64,000 nt of DNA from Sphingobacteriaceae bacterium (GTDB taxonomy: Bacteria > Bacteroidota > Bacteroidia > Sphingobacteriales > Sphingobacteriaceae), in contig CANHGR010000003.1 of the NCBI GenBank assembly GCA_947460875.1, forward strand, positions 1 to 64,000, given 5' to 3'. This document shows positions 23,801 to 28,591 of this stretch, in pieces. A program made the position numbers and the translations under genes. The notes beneath the pieces were generated by a model. It saw only the letters and a program-made list of their open reading frames with translations, was not told the origin of the DNA and ran no database searches. Each line of letters starts with the position of its first letter. Position 1 is the first letter of the stretch.

Positions 23801-26667
23801 AACATAGCATAAGCATAGGTAGTGGTATAGTTGATGACCCCATTATCCGTAGCGGTTTCTAAACTATTCGCAAAACCATTAGCGCCATATATGCCCGCAG
23901 CAATCGCATTAGGTAACGTAGTTGTAGAAGTAACGGCGCCGTTAACTCCATTTTTTACAGCACCTGAATTCAACGTTCCGGTGACGCCGGCTTCTGTCGC
24001 ATCGGTACAACCATCCCCATCGGAATCTAAATCCAATCTATTCGGAATTCCATCATTATCGGTGTCAATATCTGCAGTTCCACAAATGGCGCGGAATTCA
24101 CCCAAGAACATATTGTAGGCGGCATTTACGGTAAGCCCATCGGTAGACACTTGACCAACACTGTTATTATTAATGTCATACCAGCCGCTTAAAATATTTA
24201 AACGGAGTTTGGTTACATTACTTAAGGCTTTGGGGAAATAAAAAGGTTGCGCTCCGGGTAGTGCCCCGCTACTATTGGGCTGTGCAGTCGTGAACACCTG
24301 CGAGGTAAATATGCGGCCCCCTTCATAGGTTACCTCTACGGTAAAGTCTTTTGGAGGTCCATCACCACCACCGTAATTAAAGGCGTCTGGAGCCCATAGC
24401 GCTACCCCGCCCACGTTAGAACCAGCAGGCATTAAGTATTCGATAAAACCAGATGTTTCGGGTTCTTTCAATAACCAGGCATTCTCCAGTACCGCCGGTG
24501 CGCTCGCTAAAGCCGCAAGTCCAGTACCTGTAAATCCTGATCCATCAATGGTTCGAGTGGCAGTGGAGCCACCATATACCGGACTAGAAGTGGCAGAAAA
24601 TGGGGTTAAAGTGACAGTTGAACAAGATCCAGATTGCTCCGAGGCGTCTAAAATACCATCATTATCATCATCAATGTCTACATAATCCACCACACTATCA
24701 CCGTCGCTATCTAAACAGGTGAATGATTTTGAATCAATGTTATTCGTATAGGTACATTCATTGATGCCCGTATTTGGTGTCCAGGAGCTTAAATTAAATG
24801 GCCTTGTCGTAGTGCCTCGATCATTCACCACGGCGAATACAGTGGTAGAAAGTGATACTAAATTGGCAGTCATGGTTACTGCCTGTGATGCACCAGCTGC
24901 AATGCTCGCAGTTATTTGGAAAGTCCCAATCAAATTAGCGGCACCTGTAGTAGGATTTGCATCGTACATCGCCACAGAAGTACCGGCTGGCAATACGAAG
25001 GAACCTGAATTACTGATGGTGGCAGTAACCGTAATCCTAGGACAATCCGTTGTAACCGTATTAATGGTAATTCGTGCATCAGGTGCATAGGTAAACCCAC
25101 TTGGCACTCCATTTCCTACCGCATCAGCAAATTGAAACTGCGCTGCGTTGTTGTTGTATGCAATAGAACTTGCGGCATTAACTTCTGTTGCAGGGATTGT
25201 TAAGTTGCTGTTGATGTTTACAATGCGGTAGTTCCGCTGGTTCCAATAGGTAGGCGCACCTTTCCAAGGAAAAGTAGCAGGGTCGCTTCCAAAAACTTGC
25301 AACATACTGTTTCCTGTAACGGCAATTTCTGCTTGGCCATCGTTGTTCAGATCTGCCACAATGGGATATTCTCCCCAAGTGGAAGAAGCTACATTGGCTG
25401 TTGCATAGTTAACAGGGGTAGTTCGGTTACCATTAATAATCCGTAGGGTAGACTGATCACGGTATACAATTTCCCGTAACCCATTTCCATCAAAGTCAAA
25501 AGCGGTAATACCCGTGCAACCTGACATGTCGTTTGTTGCCAAAGACCAGATATGCTGCGTCGCAGTTCCTGCAGTCGTATTGTAATTTAAATTGTAAGCC
25601 GTAACAATTCCTGACGAACCCCCAGATGAATTAATTATTACTGCTTCCGGTAAATCAGTAGATTTTCCTCCTGTTGTTTTATCATCAAATACATTGGCAA
25701 TTAATGGCAAACCTCTGACTCCATAAATGAAACTTGGAGGTATCCTTCTAAATAAAAGTGTATTTGCTGCAGTGGTTCCATTGGGATCCCACATAACCAC
25801 AAAAGATGAACCATTATAAACGATGTCTAATTTACCATCTCCATTCATGTCGGCAATAGCGGTGGGTCCATTGTCATTAGCAGCAATCAAACTTGTACCA
25901 ACGATAGTACTCAGGTCATTTAAGATGGTGGTTACGCCGGTAGCTAAATTAATCCCATACACTCTTGAACCATAAATCAATTCCTTGCCTGGGTTGGATG
26001 AAAGAATGTCTGCAACAATTACATCAACAGGCGTTCCTGTGCTACCCGATGTTTGACCAATATATCCTAATGCAGGTCCTGCAACACGCTTGACCAACGC
26101 ATTGCCTACAATACCAAAAACATCACTACCTAATACAATTTCAGCTGTTCCATCCTGATCTATATCTACGATGTAAGGAGTTACTGTATTGGTGTATTGC
26201 GAAGCTGTTGTTGATTTGAACAAAAAGTTTGTTTCAGTACCACCTGTACTAGCAAAAATGTAAACAAATCCAGCCGTGTTGACCATAACAACTTCAGGGG
26301 CTGATGCTGCGTTTCCAATGATGTTAGCAATGGCGGGTTGAACTGATCTTCCACTCGCTGTAGCTATAACAAAATCTTTGGTAGCAGTAGTTTTATTCGT
26401 TCCATCACCTTTGTACACATAATAACCAGTAAAGTTTTCATCAGGCGCTAGTATTTCAGAAATACCATCTCCATTCAGATCTGCAGCTGTAGGTGTACCC
26501 CCATTCCAGATTAACGCATTCGATTGAAATTTTTGTACCATGCCCCAAGAGGTTGCAGGGGTAGGGTTATAAGGTGCTGCGCAGATTTGTGCATGAACAG
26601 AAACATATGTGAATTGAATTAAAAAGAATACAGTTAAACAGAACCTAAATAATCTACTCTTTATCAT
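5878..26667 (-). CDS. Giant T9SS-exported multidomain adhesin (6929 aa)
   Basis: One uninterrupted frame. Order of parts by residue: signal peptide 1-27 (ends VHAQ); FG-GAP/VCBS beta-propeller about 30-490 with DxNxDGxxEI loops; CARDB-like beta domain about 520-643; ten modules about 650-3480, each opening with a DDDNDGxLD calcium-loop block, followed by a variable insert (several resemble F5/8 discoidin folds) and a DSDGDGCxDAxE block; Ig-like domain about 3540-3633; eight cadherin-like VxNDxxxTxEDT repeats to about 4500; thrombospondin type 3 array about 4503-6018; five Ig-like repeats to about 6480; a second 34-residue TSP3 array to about 6731; and a C-terminal gliding-associated (CHU_C, type B) sorting domain about 6840-6929 (FTPNGDGVNDV, YNRWGNLIFE). 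By family it is a calcium-dependent surface adhesin exported through T9SS. The ligand is unknown. Confidence 0.93.
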   Translation of the reverse strand: MIKSRLFRFCLTVFFLIQFTYVSVHAQICAAPYNPTPATSWGMVQKFQSNALIWNGGTPTAADLNGDGISEILAPDENFTGYYVYKGDGTNKTTATKDFVIATASGRSVQPAIANIIGNAASAPEVVMVNTAGFVYIFASTGGTETNFLFKSTTASQYTNTVTPYIVDIDQDGTAEIVLGSDVFGIVGNALVKRVAGPALGYIGQTSGSTGTPVDVIVADILSSNPGKELIYGSRVYGINLATGVTTILNDLSTIVGTSLIAANDNGPTAIADMNGDGKLDIVYNGSSFVVMWDPNGTTAANTLLFRRIPPSFIYGVRGLPLIANVFDDKTTGGKSTDLPEAVIINSSGGSSGIVTAYNLNYNTTAGTATQHIWSLATNDMSGCTGITAFDFDGNGLREIVYRDQSTLRIINGNRTTPVNYATANVASSTWGEYPIVADLNNDGQAEIAVTGNSMLQVFGSDPATFPWKGAPTYWNQRNYRIVNINSNLTIPATEVNAASSIAYNNNAAQFQFADAVGNGVPSGFTYAPDARITINTVTTDCPRITVTATISNSGSFVLPAGTSVAMYDANPTTGAANLIGTFQITASIAAGASQAVTMTANLVSLSTTVFAVVNDRGTTTRPFNLSSWTPNTGINECTYTNNIDSKSFTCLDSDGDSVVDYVDIDDDNDGILDASEQSGSCSTVTLTPFSATSSPVYGGSTATRTIDGSGFTGTGLAALASAPAVLENAWLLKEPETSGFIEYLMPAGSNVGGVALWAPDAFNYGGGDGPPKDFTVEVTYEGGRIFTSQVFTTAQPNSSGALPGAQPFYFPKALSNVTKLRLNILSGWYDINNNSVGQVSTDGLTVNAAYNMFLGEFRAICGTADIDTDNDGIPNRLDLDSDGDGCTDATEAGVTGTLNSGAVKNGVNGAVTSTTTLPNAIAAGIYGANGFANSLETATDNGVINYTTTYAYAMLRGYAACIDSDNDSINDVLDVDDDNDGVLDATELSCTSPLNAVPPTAAGATSIFSDNNTGNFIKLGGATVNSIATTLYETNINVVQLSGTSSAAIVLTDTYQQLKIAVADVDQSESIALKVYDVLGNLIPLNSSNISQKGSYVNTTYPSGSSILLTAAGAATYDGSTNPISNILIEIPFAAKRIEIYKTAGSQNSWVGLFAGCNDQDTDNDSTPNRLDLDSDGDGCSDALESGATTSTTTNYAFAGTMGANGLDNSLETAGNGLINYTSTYDFAISKNYAACVDTDGDSITDVIDIDDDNDGILDAVESPNCFYSRADWLSGNRSDITVSTTLAMNATYGSPYKLVDGNNGTAAANYAVNFIASTTAGQTVYAFKMPVPVELKTIYLGYINANTHFNTGTVLRLEGSNDNVSWTTLGNGYGASTSVPGLAGSLTANTFSVTQNSGKYLFYRIYWVSGGGVNANGYSNEVYFEVPANYQSSLNPKLDCISDLDNDGKTNHIDLDSDSDGCSDAIEGGSSTIATSTTVFPTGTDTNGNGLLDVYEATPAGTINYFLTYSSFALISSINACTDTDGDAIKDIVDLDDDNDGVLDAVESPSCFLTAKELLRPIAVSTQLAMHSTYLIANTIDNDPATASAFAPNVNWVGLELFKLTAATTIKITGVTLGNLVSWPLSNGAANTFKLQGSVDNVNWTDLSAAVASTLNTGNFVLANTLEPTKSFTHYRIVGAAGDSWYGGVGEITFNIASDFNPSAYPKAICTNDTDGDQKLNHQDLDSDGDGCADAIESGSSTTATSTTIFPVTNGTTTDTNSNGLLNQYEGTTAGFLNYNATYDFALSAAFNLCLDSDSDGVVDYVDLDDDNDGVLDNVESPSCFYTNQELQVPIAVSSELTQHTTSYVIGNSIDANTSTASAFTTGQNWVGKEIFKFTAADYVPLTSMTFDLVSWALSANGSSTFKLQGSTDNQSWTDLSAAISSSATTGTLTISNTLATTAKFKFFRLIGVAGTSSYGGVLTARFVIPVSANTVYPKATCSENTDSDTKPNHLDHDSDGDGCSDAVEAGTAPIGTTAFSATSFFNPATTGTNGFADALETSPSSGIYKGTYTYLFASTNLIITCIDTDVDGVGDFIDLDDDNDGVTDIKEMSCTLVSSTNGNCTAAQLGAAVYGIFTHCSGWNAFDFDPSPTAVDRADFDYMGLSGTDPYFDLQGSNAGPNITGKMVKSFSTTAGLSYTFEVELISAFGDDPTTGSKPYLRAIDASTGVILGTTYLNGSGIRTVSFMGIGSSTLITLGYDSRIGNIGSRFWKGGKMTQNGEPFQECTVLDTDNDGRINSLDLDSDGDGCADAIEASSSTTERSTSVFPTGTDTNGNGLLNNYESNTTAGTVNYTSTYTNFAIVNTVNACLDTDGDGIGDVLDLDDDNDGVLDTTELACAELTISKTGLIITKPATINYTFNGNTIANLIDGVDANVYVASGPSGTLNNSPWFNFEFPTPKALGYLEIGHYVGQQLFATGSTYKIQGSTDNTNWIDVSGTLSYNNIATSTSGGLSTHNSNIANFPSNITAYKYYRIYGIAATSGGGWATEIYFKENVCSWDIDNDGKINSLDLDSDGDGCADAIEAGSSTTATSTSTFPSGADANRNGLLTIYEGTTAGTVNYTSTYANYALSNTVNACLDTDSDGIKNVVDLDDDNDGVLDVVEQSCANTVLSKSGITISSTVNWVFQNAPTGLNSLLDGNLIQQIYPSETNLNNKTILQFNLPSQKVLNLIELANNNNQTPLIAGGTYKIQGSNDGGTTWVDIVASQVVANSLQILATTNSIKFDMPKNVSAFSTYRVLGISITGQANWSQEVYFRESVCTNIDTDNDGTPNHLDLDSDGDGCSDAIEAGSSTTATSTSVFPTGTDTNSNGLLNNYETGTTGMVNYTSSYASYALTNAINACTDTDSDGVRDIFDLDDDNDGVLDSIENGPFGCVVSPACVTNASLSAAVSATGTPPTGWTNFANGGSVDINQGNWQISYGQATPSRTLFPAATANTFFIYGMSKGGSGSLGGWAPYGEAFQQTLNCLTVGQTYYLSFRGAFTHSPGVNAAVSYETTPTAARFVLLRDGTQVSQAPDQLLEATQQMVTLSFVATATTHTIAIAHTADLATDLSLMVIEAGSGYLCTSKPASSNDALDTDGDGIPNRLDLDSDGDGCFDAVEAKTVTSLTQSTVTGPYGNNGFANSIETSSESGIYTGNYNLYSRATNATVKGCLDSDFDGVPDIDDLDDDNDGILDATECNVALMIENTSSNLGQVSRKSWTFSSIDESSVNSFAGGSFGAVRAEATQLVYGEVKLPPATTAVIQEPLTSLDFPSLNQGTVIYREFYVKIPATAAFTNASQIAFRIGNSNTTWNVAMLYVSHKGASITTPKQGGGGNSSLLLTTNRDDLKLVSQTKYNTVDNYIGGAFITSVVNAGKWVRMAVAMHDGGQFEQATVQYSLVSPLTSFSAWSPVDVANGFQFAATGMGNSLDDSNLICDFDGDGIPNQLDLDSDGDGCSDANEAYNSSTAQGTDGNQVFGTNPITVDATGKVTTATYNTPNVNYLSVGSASLITAQPTDQTTTPGGTVVFASTITAGSGTTTYQWQLSTDGGTNWSNVTNSATYAGAATSTLTVSNVTIAMRGYRYRLQLSQSNYVCGNVTSSVAKIVMNNTPSVVDDAKTGPEDTPVTGNVLTNDTGSGTPAATLTLTNFTVAGVAGTFNAGQTASIPNIGTIQINSNGSYTFTPVANYNGTVPVISYLATDANGGSDIGDLSISITPVNDAPVAFNETTSTPQDMPLIGNVLTNDTDADGNILSVITFTVGGITYNAGESASIPGVGTIVVNANGNYTFTPAFGYVGLVPVIGYGISDAQGGTTNATLSITVTDVNDAPLPSDDIKTTTANTTATGNVLINDTDVEGNTLSVTQFTIAGISATFLKGQTATITNVGTIVIAEDGNYTFVPVSGFSGDVPIITYTITDGGITKSAKLDIFVAPVNANPVAVNDTKTINEDTSATGNLLSNDTDPEAKPLVITEYSFVVAGVTYTYPAGATSSISGVGIIKVNADGTYTFTPNANYNGVVPVINYVITDNDGATATAGLTITITAVNDDPIAVNDDNKTTPEDTSVTVNVLTNDSDLDAGSTLTVTQFTIDGITGIFTTTATIPGKGTINALSTGEFTFTPHPNFNGVVPRITYTVSDGVGTNTANLNLTVTPVNDPPTVVNETTSTPENTAITGLNLLTNDTDVEGNTLSISQFTIAGVTYQAGSIVELAGVGSILVNADGTYTFTPNQGFFGTVPTLTYTVSDGNGGQTNGTLVITVTPVNDPPVVVNETVNIQEDAVATGNLLANDSDPEQARSDLRITQFIVGGVTTAVDPTTGGTYLIPNVGTISISATGAYTFTPVANYNGVVPMIEYTVSDGQAQNGTASGNLTIAVTAVNDASTVTNETLSAPINTAISGNVLTNDRDIEGASLSVASFSIGGVSYPVGQLTTITGVGTILVNADGSFVFTPANLYVGTVPVITYTVSDGTATSTGTLSMTITPIDTDGDGIPDATEKGTGANPIDTDGDGTPDWLDLDSDNDGIPDSIEDAACIGVLPCAPTDTDGDGTPDFRDLDSDGDGITDALEDAGCTGTAPCTPTDTDGDGVPNHLDLDSDGDGISDAVEKGPDPTPRDTDGDGTPDYLDTDSDGDGILDATEGTVDTDGDGTPNYRDTDSDGDGITDAIEGITDTDGDGNPNYIDTDSDGDGISDAIEKGPTGTPVDTDGDGTPDYKDLDSDNDGIPDSVEGSADADGDGTPNYLDLDSDGDGIADAIEKGSNGASPLDTDGDGTPNYLDVDSDGDGIPDNIEGRADADGDGIPNYLDTDSDGDGILDSIEDAGCSGTAPCTPTDTDGDGTPNYLDVDSDGDGISDAIEKGPTGTPVDTDGDSIPDYLDTDSDGDGITDAVEKGNGANPLDTDGDGTPDFRDLDSDGDGITDATEGTTDTDGDGTPDYRDLDSDGDGKTDQSEGNVDTDGDGTPNFRDLDSDGDGVLDAVDVCPLINGLGSTNGCPPDSDGDGLADVDDSDDDNDGILDTVEAAACSPSAATCDTDGDGIPNILDTDSDGDGISDVIEAGGTDVDRDGKADGAPDVNGIPASASGGLSPPNTDGTGSSNPYDTDSDGDGISDAIEKGTGAALADTDGDNIPDYLDLDSDGDGISDAVEGSVDTDGDGIPNFRDLDSDGDGIPDATEGVTDADGDGTPNYKDLDADGDGISDAIEDAACTGTLPCTPTDSDNDSIPDYLDADSDNDGIPDAIEKGTGATLTDTDRDNIPDYLDTDSDGDGILDSVEDSGCTGTVPCTPTDTDGDGIPNFRDLDSDGDGISDIIEKGPTSTPANTDGDANPDYLDTDSDGDGISDAIEGNLDSDNDGTPNFRDLDSDGDGIPDSIEKGPTVTPVDTDNDGTPDYLDTDSDGDGIPDGVEDAGCTGTAPCAPTDTDGDGVPNHLDLDSDGDGIPDSIEKGIDGANPENTDGTDTPNYLDTDSDNDGISDAIERGINGNSPLDTDGDGIPDYKEVDSDGDGIPDSVEGNVDTDGDGLPDYRDTDSDNDGILDDTEDVGCTGTAPCTPTDSDNDGTPNYKDLDSDGDGKSDLSEGETDFDGDGTPNYLDTDSDGDGVLDSVDQCPLLVGLANLNGCPVDTDADGIYDIDDLDDDNDGIRDAVEAAACSPSAADCDTDGDGIPNRIDPDSDNDGINDVRESNGTDVDGDGKVDGAVDANGVPVSANGGLTPPNTDGTTLPDPYDTDSDGDGISDALERGANPNTPVDTDGDGIPDYRDTDSDNDGIPDNVERGTGAAILDTDGDGIPDFRDTDSDNDGITDAVEKGPSGATPLDTDGDGIPNYRDLDSDGDGLTDALEKGTGASLLDTDGDGIPNYLDTDSDNDGISDAIERGFNPASPVDTDGDGIPNHLDLDSDADGIPDTIEGTTDTDGDGIPNYLDRDSDGDGILDSIEDDACTGTAPCTPTDTDGDGIPNYLDLDSDGDGKTDAVEKGPSANPMDSDGDGIPDYRDVDNLGRADLNVTNKSVPVTGNVSTNDPVPAGTTYSQPAQVAGATLTMNANGTYSFSSAVPGTYVYLISVCGPNQTTGCPQTPLEITVLDPLATDAPVANNDYMTLEQGKVTTVAVLANDKPGDLGKTLDLTSLTITRAPTRGTAVVNADGTITYTPDPYFVGTDSMEYRICDSANPAACQTATIYFTVEAAGSPAVTTAGNDYTVTYSGAPVTGSVLTNDANTSGAALTASVLAGPSSAQGTFTLNANGDYSFTPAPGFTGPVAISYEVCTNGNVCAKATLHILVNPTPALVNDTNTAFAHVPKTGNLSTNDTNPAGSTYGQPAQHAGATLTVNANGTYSFTATAAGTYTYTVPVCAPGQTANCPTQTLTITVAAPILVNDTATALANVAKTGNLSTNDTNPAGSTYGQPAQQAGATLTVNADGTYSFTATTAGTYTYTVPVCALGQTANCPTQTLTITVTAPILEDLSTPVDTDGDGILDSVEKGPNGSAPVDTDGDGKPDYLDLDSDNDGIPDSVEKGPDGTKPVDTDGDGKPDYLDLDSDNDGIPDSVEKGPNGATPLDTDGDGKPDYLDLDSDGDGIPDSVEKGPDGTNPLDTDGDGKPDYLDTDSDNDGIPDSVEKGTNGAAPVDTDGDGKPDYLDTDSDGDGIPDSVEKGPNGAIPLDTDGDGIPDYRDLDSDNDGISDSIEKGTNGNKPVDTDGDGIPDYRDLDSDGDGVSDADEVKDQTNPLDACSFKLSSQKLQSSASWNASDCDGDGVSNGTERLDGTNVLDGCDFKVSSRTLQPSAAWKAADCDGDGLTNEKDGIEDCNLDGIPNFKDPKSCQTDILFPKVFTPNGDGVNDVIKPILLGIKQFVCFKVYNRWGNLIFETADPNMAWDGNYRTQGQGTETFQWLSEGYDAKGILIKRMGLVTLLR
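5881..6150 (-). other. Gliding-associated C-terminal (type B T9SS sorting) domain
   Basis: The last about 90 codons of the giant gene encode FTPNGDGVNDV, then VYNRWGNLIFE, then AWDGNY and a final beta hairpin ending VTLLR. This is the hallmark of the TIGR04131/CHU_C family that directs type IX secretion. It links the adhesin to the adjacent PorP/SprF gene. Confidence 0.93.
6475..7225. repeat. 102-bp tandem repeats (34-residue TSP3 units)
   Basis: On the minus strand seven consecutive units follow the pattern DTDGDGKPDYLDxDSDxDGIPDSVEKG plus a short linker, each 34 residues. For example, the TGGTTTAC core seen at 7021 recurs at 7123, a 102-bp step. A short leading unit precedes them. Each unit carries two DxDxDG-type calcium loops. 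Confidence 0.88.
7231..7752. repeat. Near-identical 261-bp tandem duplication in the adhesin gene
   Basis: The segment beginning TAGAATTGGAGCAG at 7231 is repeated from 7492, and the end motif GTATCGTTTA recurs at 7481 and 7742, both exactly 261 bp (87 residues) apart. Only scattered base changes separate the copies, which encode two of the five Ig-like repeats. This points to a recent duplication. Confidence 0.88.
8615..13160. repeat. Long thrombospondin type 3 calcium-loop array
   Basis: About 1500 residues on the minus strand consist almost entirely of DTDGDGxPDYxDxDSDGDGIxDxxE units of roughly 24-36 residues, interrupted by short cysteine-containing linkers such as CTGTAPCTPT. There are close to or above one hundred DxDxDG loops in this part. 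The protein pattern is nearly constant, yet synonymous codon positions vary freely between units. Confidence 0.9.
9390..11735. repeat. Higher-order duplication inside the TSP3 array (1878-bp period)
   Basis: A distinctive block with VCPLINGLGSTNGCP, EAAACSPSAATCD, DGAPDVNGIP and GGLSPPNTDGT (about 11270-11735) has a diverged copy reading QCPLLVGLANLNGCP, EAAACSPSAADCD, DGAVDANGVP and GGLTPPNTDGT (about 9390-9860). Matching points at 9431 and 11309, and at 9791 and 11669, are both 1878 bp apart, which is 626 codons. Confidence 0.8.
13165..15770. repeat. Eight cadherin-like (tandem-95/VCBS type) repeats
   Basis: On the minus strand eight domains of about 105-110 residues each open with a V(V/A)(N/D)(E/D)T-like strand, continue with TGNxLTNDTDxEGxxLxVTxF and VGTIxVNADGxYTFTP, and end with a YTVSDGxGxxxxxxLxITVTPVND linker. 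They follow an Ig-like domain at about 15770-16050. Confidence 0.85.
16220..24720. repeat. Ten alternating calcium-loop / variable-insert modules
   Basis: Ten DDDNDG blocks are spaced through this part of the adhesin. Each is followed by a cysteine-containing EQSGSC / ESPSCF / ELSC type turn, a variable insert, and a DLDSDGDGC(S/T/A)DAxE block. Several inserts contain KLQGSxDNxxWTDLS and YYRIxG strands, like F5/8-type discoidin folds. Others look like larger jelly-roll domains. Confidence 0.78.
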
Positions 26668-27421
26668 CTAAACCTGACTATTTTTAATTGTGGAAGAATT
26701 TTAAAAGAAAATAACTGCATGAATGCTACATATTGAACCGATGGCTATGGAGGATAGATTGTCGGTTGCCGTAAAAGACCTAACAGGAAAAAGTGACAAT
26801 AATCCTTTTAGATGCATAGCAAAACCATTTATTTTTTTCAGTATTATTAAGAAATGATTCAAATTCATTTAGTGTATGGCATGAATATTATTACTTATTT
26901 TTTAGCGCAATAGTTGAAAAATAACATCCCCAATAATTAAACAGCATGATTTATCTTGATGTTATTTTTGCTTTAACACAACAGAAATAACCGAAAGTTA
27001 ATTGGCAACAACTAGCTTAATTAATTGGCAGGGTCGCGAATATGATTTATAACGGTGATAAGTCAAACGGGAAGCTGACCTAGAATTGTCCAATTTTTTA
27101 TTTGTGAACAAAAAAGCCTGGATGGATTAAAAAAAGTGAAATTATAGGAAAAAATAAGACTGAATTTTAGAATATGAACTAAAATCCGTGAATGAATTAA
27201 TTTTCAAGACCTAGTACCTATGAATTGAGAAAATTAATTTTGAATATACTTTTCAAACAAAAATTAGAATCTAGAAAGGAATTAAAAATGATCATCGTTT
27301 TTACAAATTGGTCTTGTTTTGCATTTGTGAACTAAAAAGAATTGAGAATGATAAAAAATTGGAGTCATTTTAATAATTAGAACTTCTTTTAAAGAATTGA
27401 ACTAATTTCAGAGGAAGATAT
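26668..27421. other. 754-bp AT-rich divergent intergenic region
   Basis: It lies between the divergently transcribed giant adhesin and the first membrane AraC-type gene, so both promoters should be here. No coding sequence is visible. Degenerate copies of a TGAACTAAAA-like word occur near 27100, 27172 and 27323, all in the half closer to the regulator gene. Confidence 0.6.
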
Positions 27422-28591
27422 ATGGTATTTTATTTTGCGCTGACAACAATTATTCTCACGGCGGTTTTAACCGTGCACAATTTCAGATTCAATAAAAACT
27501 GTATTTATTTAGCTGGTTATTTACTGCCCATCAGCCTGTTTGTAATAGCCAACTACTATTTTTTTGAAAGTGATTCAGTTAAAGGTATTGCCATTCTATT
27601 TGGGCATGCTGCGCCATTTTATCACTTATCAGCACCCATGTTATACTTTTACACCAAAGGCACTATTGATGATACATGGAAATTTGGCTATTCAGACTAT
27701 TGGCATTTTATACCCTTTATACTCGGTACAATAAATATCAGTCCCTATTACTTTGTTGATTTCAGCCAAAAGATTGTCTACGCCGAAAAAATGATTGCAG
27801 ATCCAAACTTTCATCGCTCAATAGACATAACCCTTCTTTACCCCAACTACATTCAGGCTCTTGGTAGGCCATTTCTGATTTTAATCTATTCAATAGGCAG
27901 TTTGATATATTTAATACAGCAGAAAGCCTATTTTCTGAGCACTAAGCCTCTTGAAATTAAAAAAACCACCTACCGATGGTTAGAATTTTTGACAGTCAAT
28001 GCAATCTTGATATCAATCATGTATTTAATTGTTACGTATAATTATTTTTCATATAATTTAGAAACAAGAGACCAAATAGTCAATAATGTATATTCCATCA
28101 TATCAAAGATTTTGATCTTCATGGTACCTGCAATTCTCTTGTTTTACCCTCAGGTAATTTATGGCCATTCAGTAACTATCACAAGCAACATCGGCCTAGG
28201 CAAAAAATCTATAAAACAAAATAAGAACAGTCAGAATAAATACAATTCGCAATTAGCTAAACGCTTGATGAGTATAATTAATGACGAAAATTTATACTTA
28301 AGTCCTGATTTTTCATTAGATACATTGGCGCAAAGATTAGACGTCCCTAAACACCGTTTATATCCATGCTTTAATACTATTTTAAAGAAAAAATTTAGTG
28401 AATTAAGAACTGAGCTGCGAATTAACTATGTGAAAAATTTACTCCTTTCAGAAGAGTTTAATGCTGTATCGATGGAAGGTATTTGGACAAAAGCAGGATT
28501 TGCTTCAAAAACCAACTTTTTTACCACCTTTAAAGAAGAAACAGGGTTTACGCCATTGGAATTTATAAAACTGAAAAAAGATAAAAAATAA
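27422..28591 (+). CDS. Membrane-bound AraC-family regulator (7TM-like N-terminus), copy 1
   Basis: A 389-residue protein. Residues 1-250 hold about seven hydrophobic segments (for example FYFALTTIILTAVLTV, YLLPISLFVIANYYFF, ILIFMVPAILLFYP). A charged linker follows, and residues about 285-389 carry an AraC-type double helix-turn-helix with the conserved tail GFASKTNFFTTFKEETGFTPLEFI. Such Bacteroidota proteins combine a membrane sensor and a DNA-binding domain in one chain. The signal and target are unknown. It overlaps the next, paralogous gene by one base (TAATG), so the two are co-translated. The giant adhesin operon diverges from it and is a possible target, by position only. Confidence 0.85.
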   Translation: MVFYFALTTIILTAVLTVHNFRFNKNCIYLAGYLLPISLFVIANYYFFESDSVKGIAILFGHAAPFYHLSAPMLYFYTKGTIDDTWKFGYSDYWHFIPFILGTINISPYYFVDFSQKIVYAEKMIADPNFHRSIDITLLYPNYIQALGRPFLILIYSIGSLIYLIQQKAYFLSTKPLEIKKTTYRWLEFLTVNAILISIMYLIVTYNYFSYNLETRDQIVNNVYSIISKILIFMVPAILLFYPQVIYGHSVTITSNIGLGKKSIKQNKNSQNKYNSQLAKRLMSIINDENLYLSPDFSLDTLAQRLDVPKHRLYPCFNTILKKKFSELRTELRINYVKNLLLSEEFNAVSMEGIWTKAGFASKTNFFTTFKEETGFTPLEFIKLKKDKK

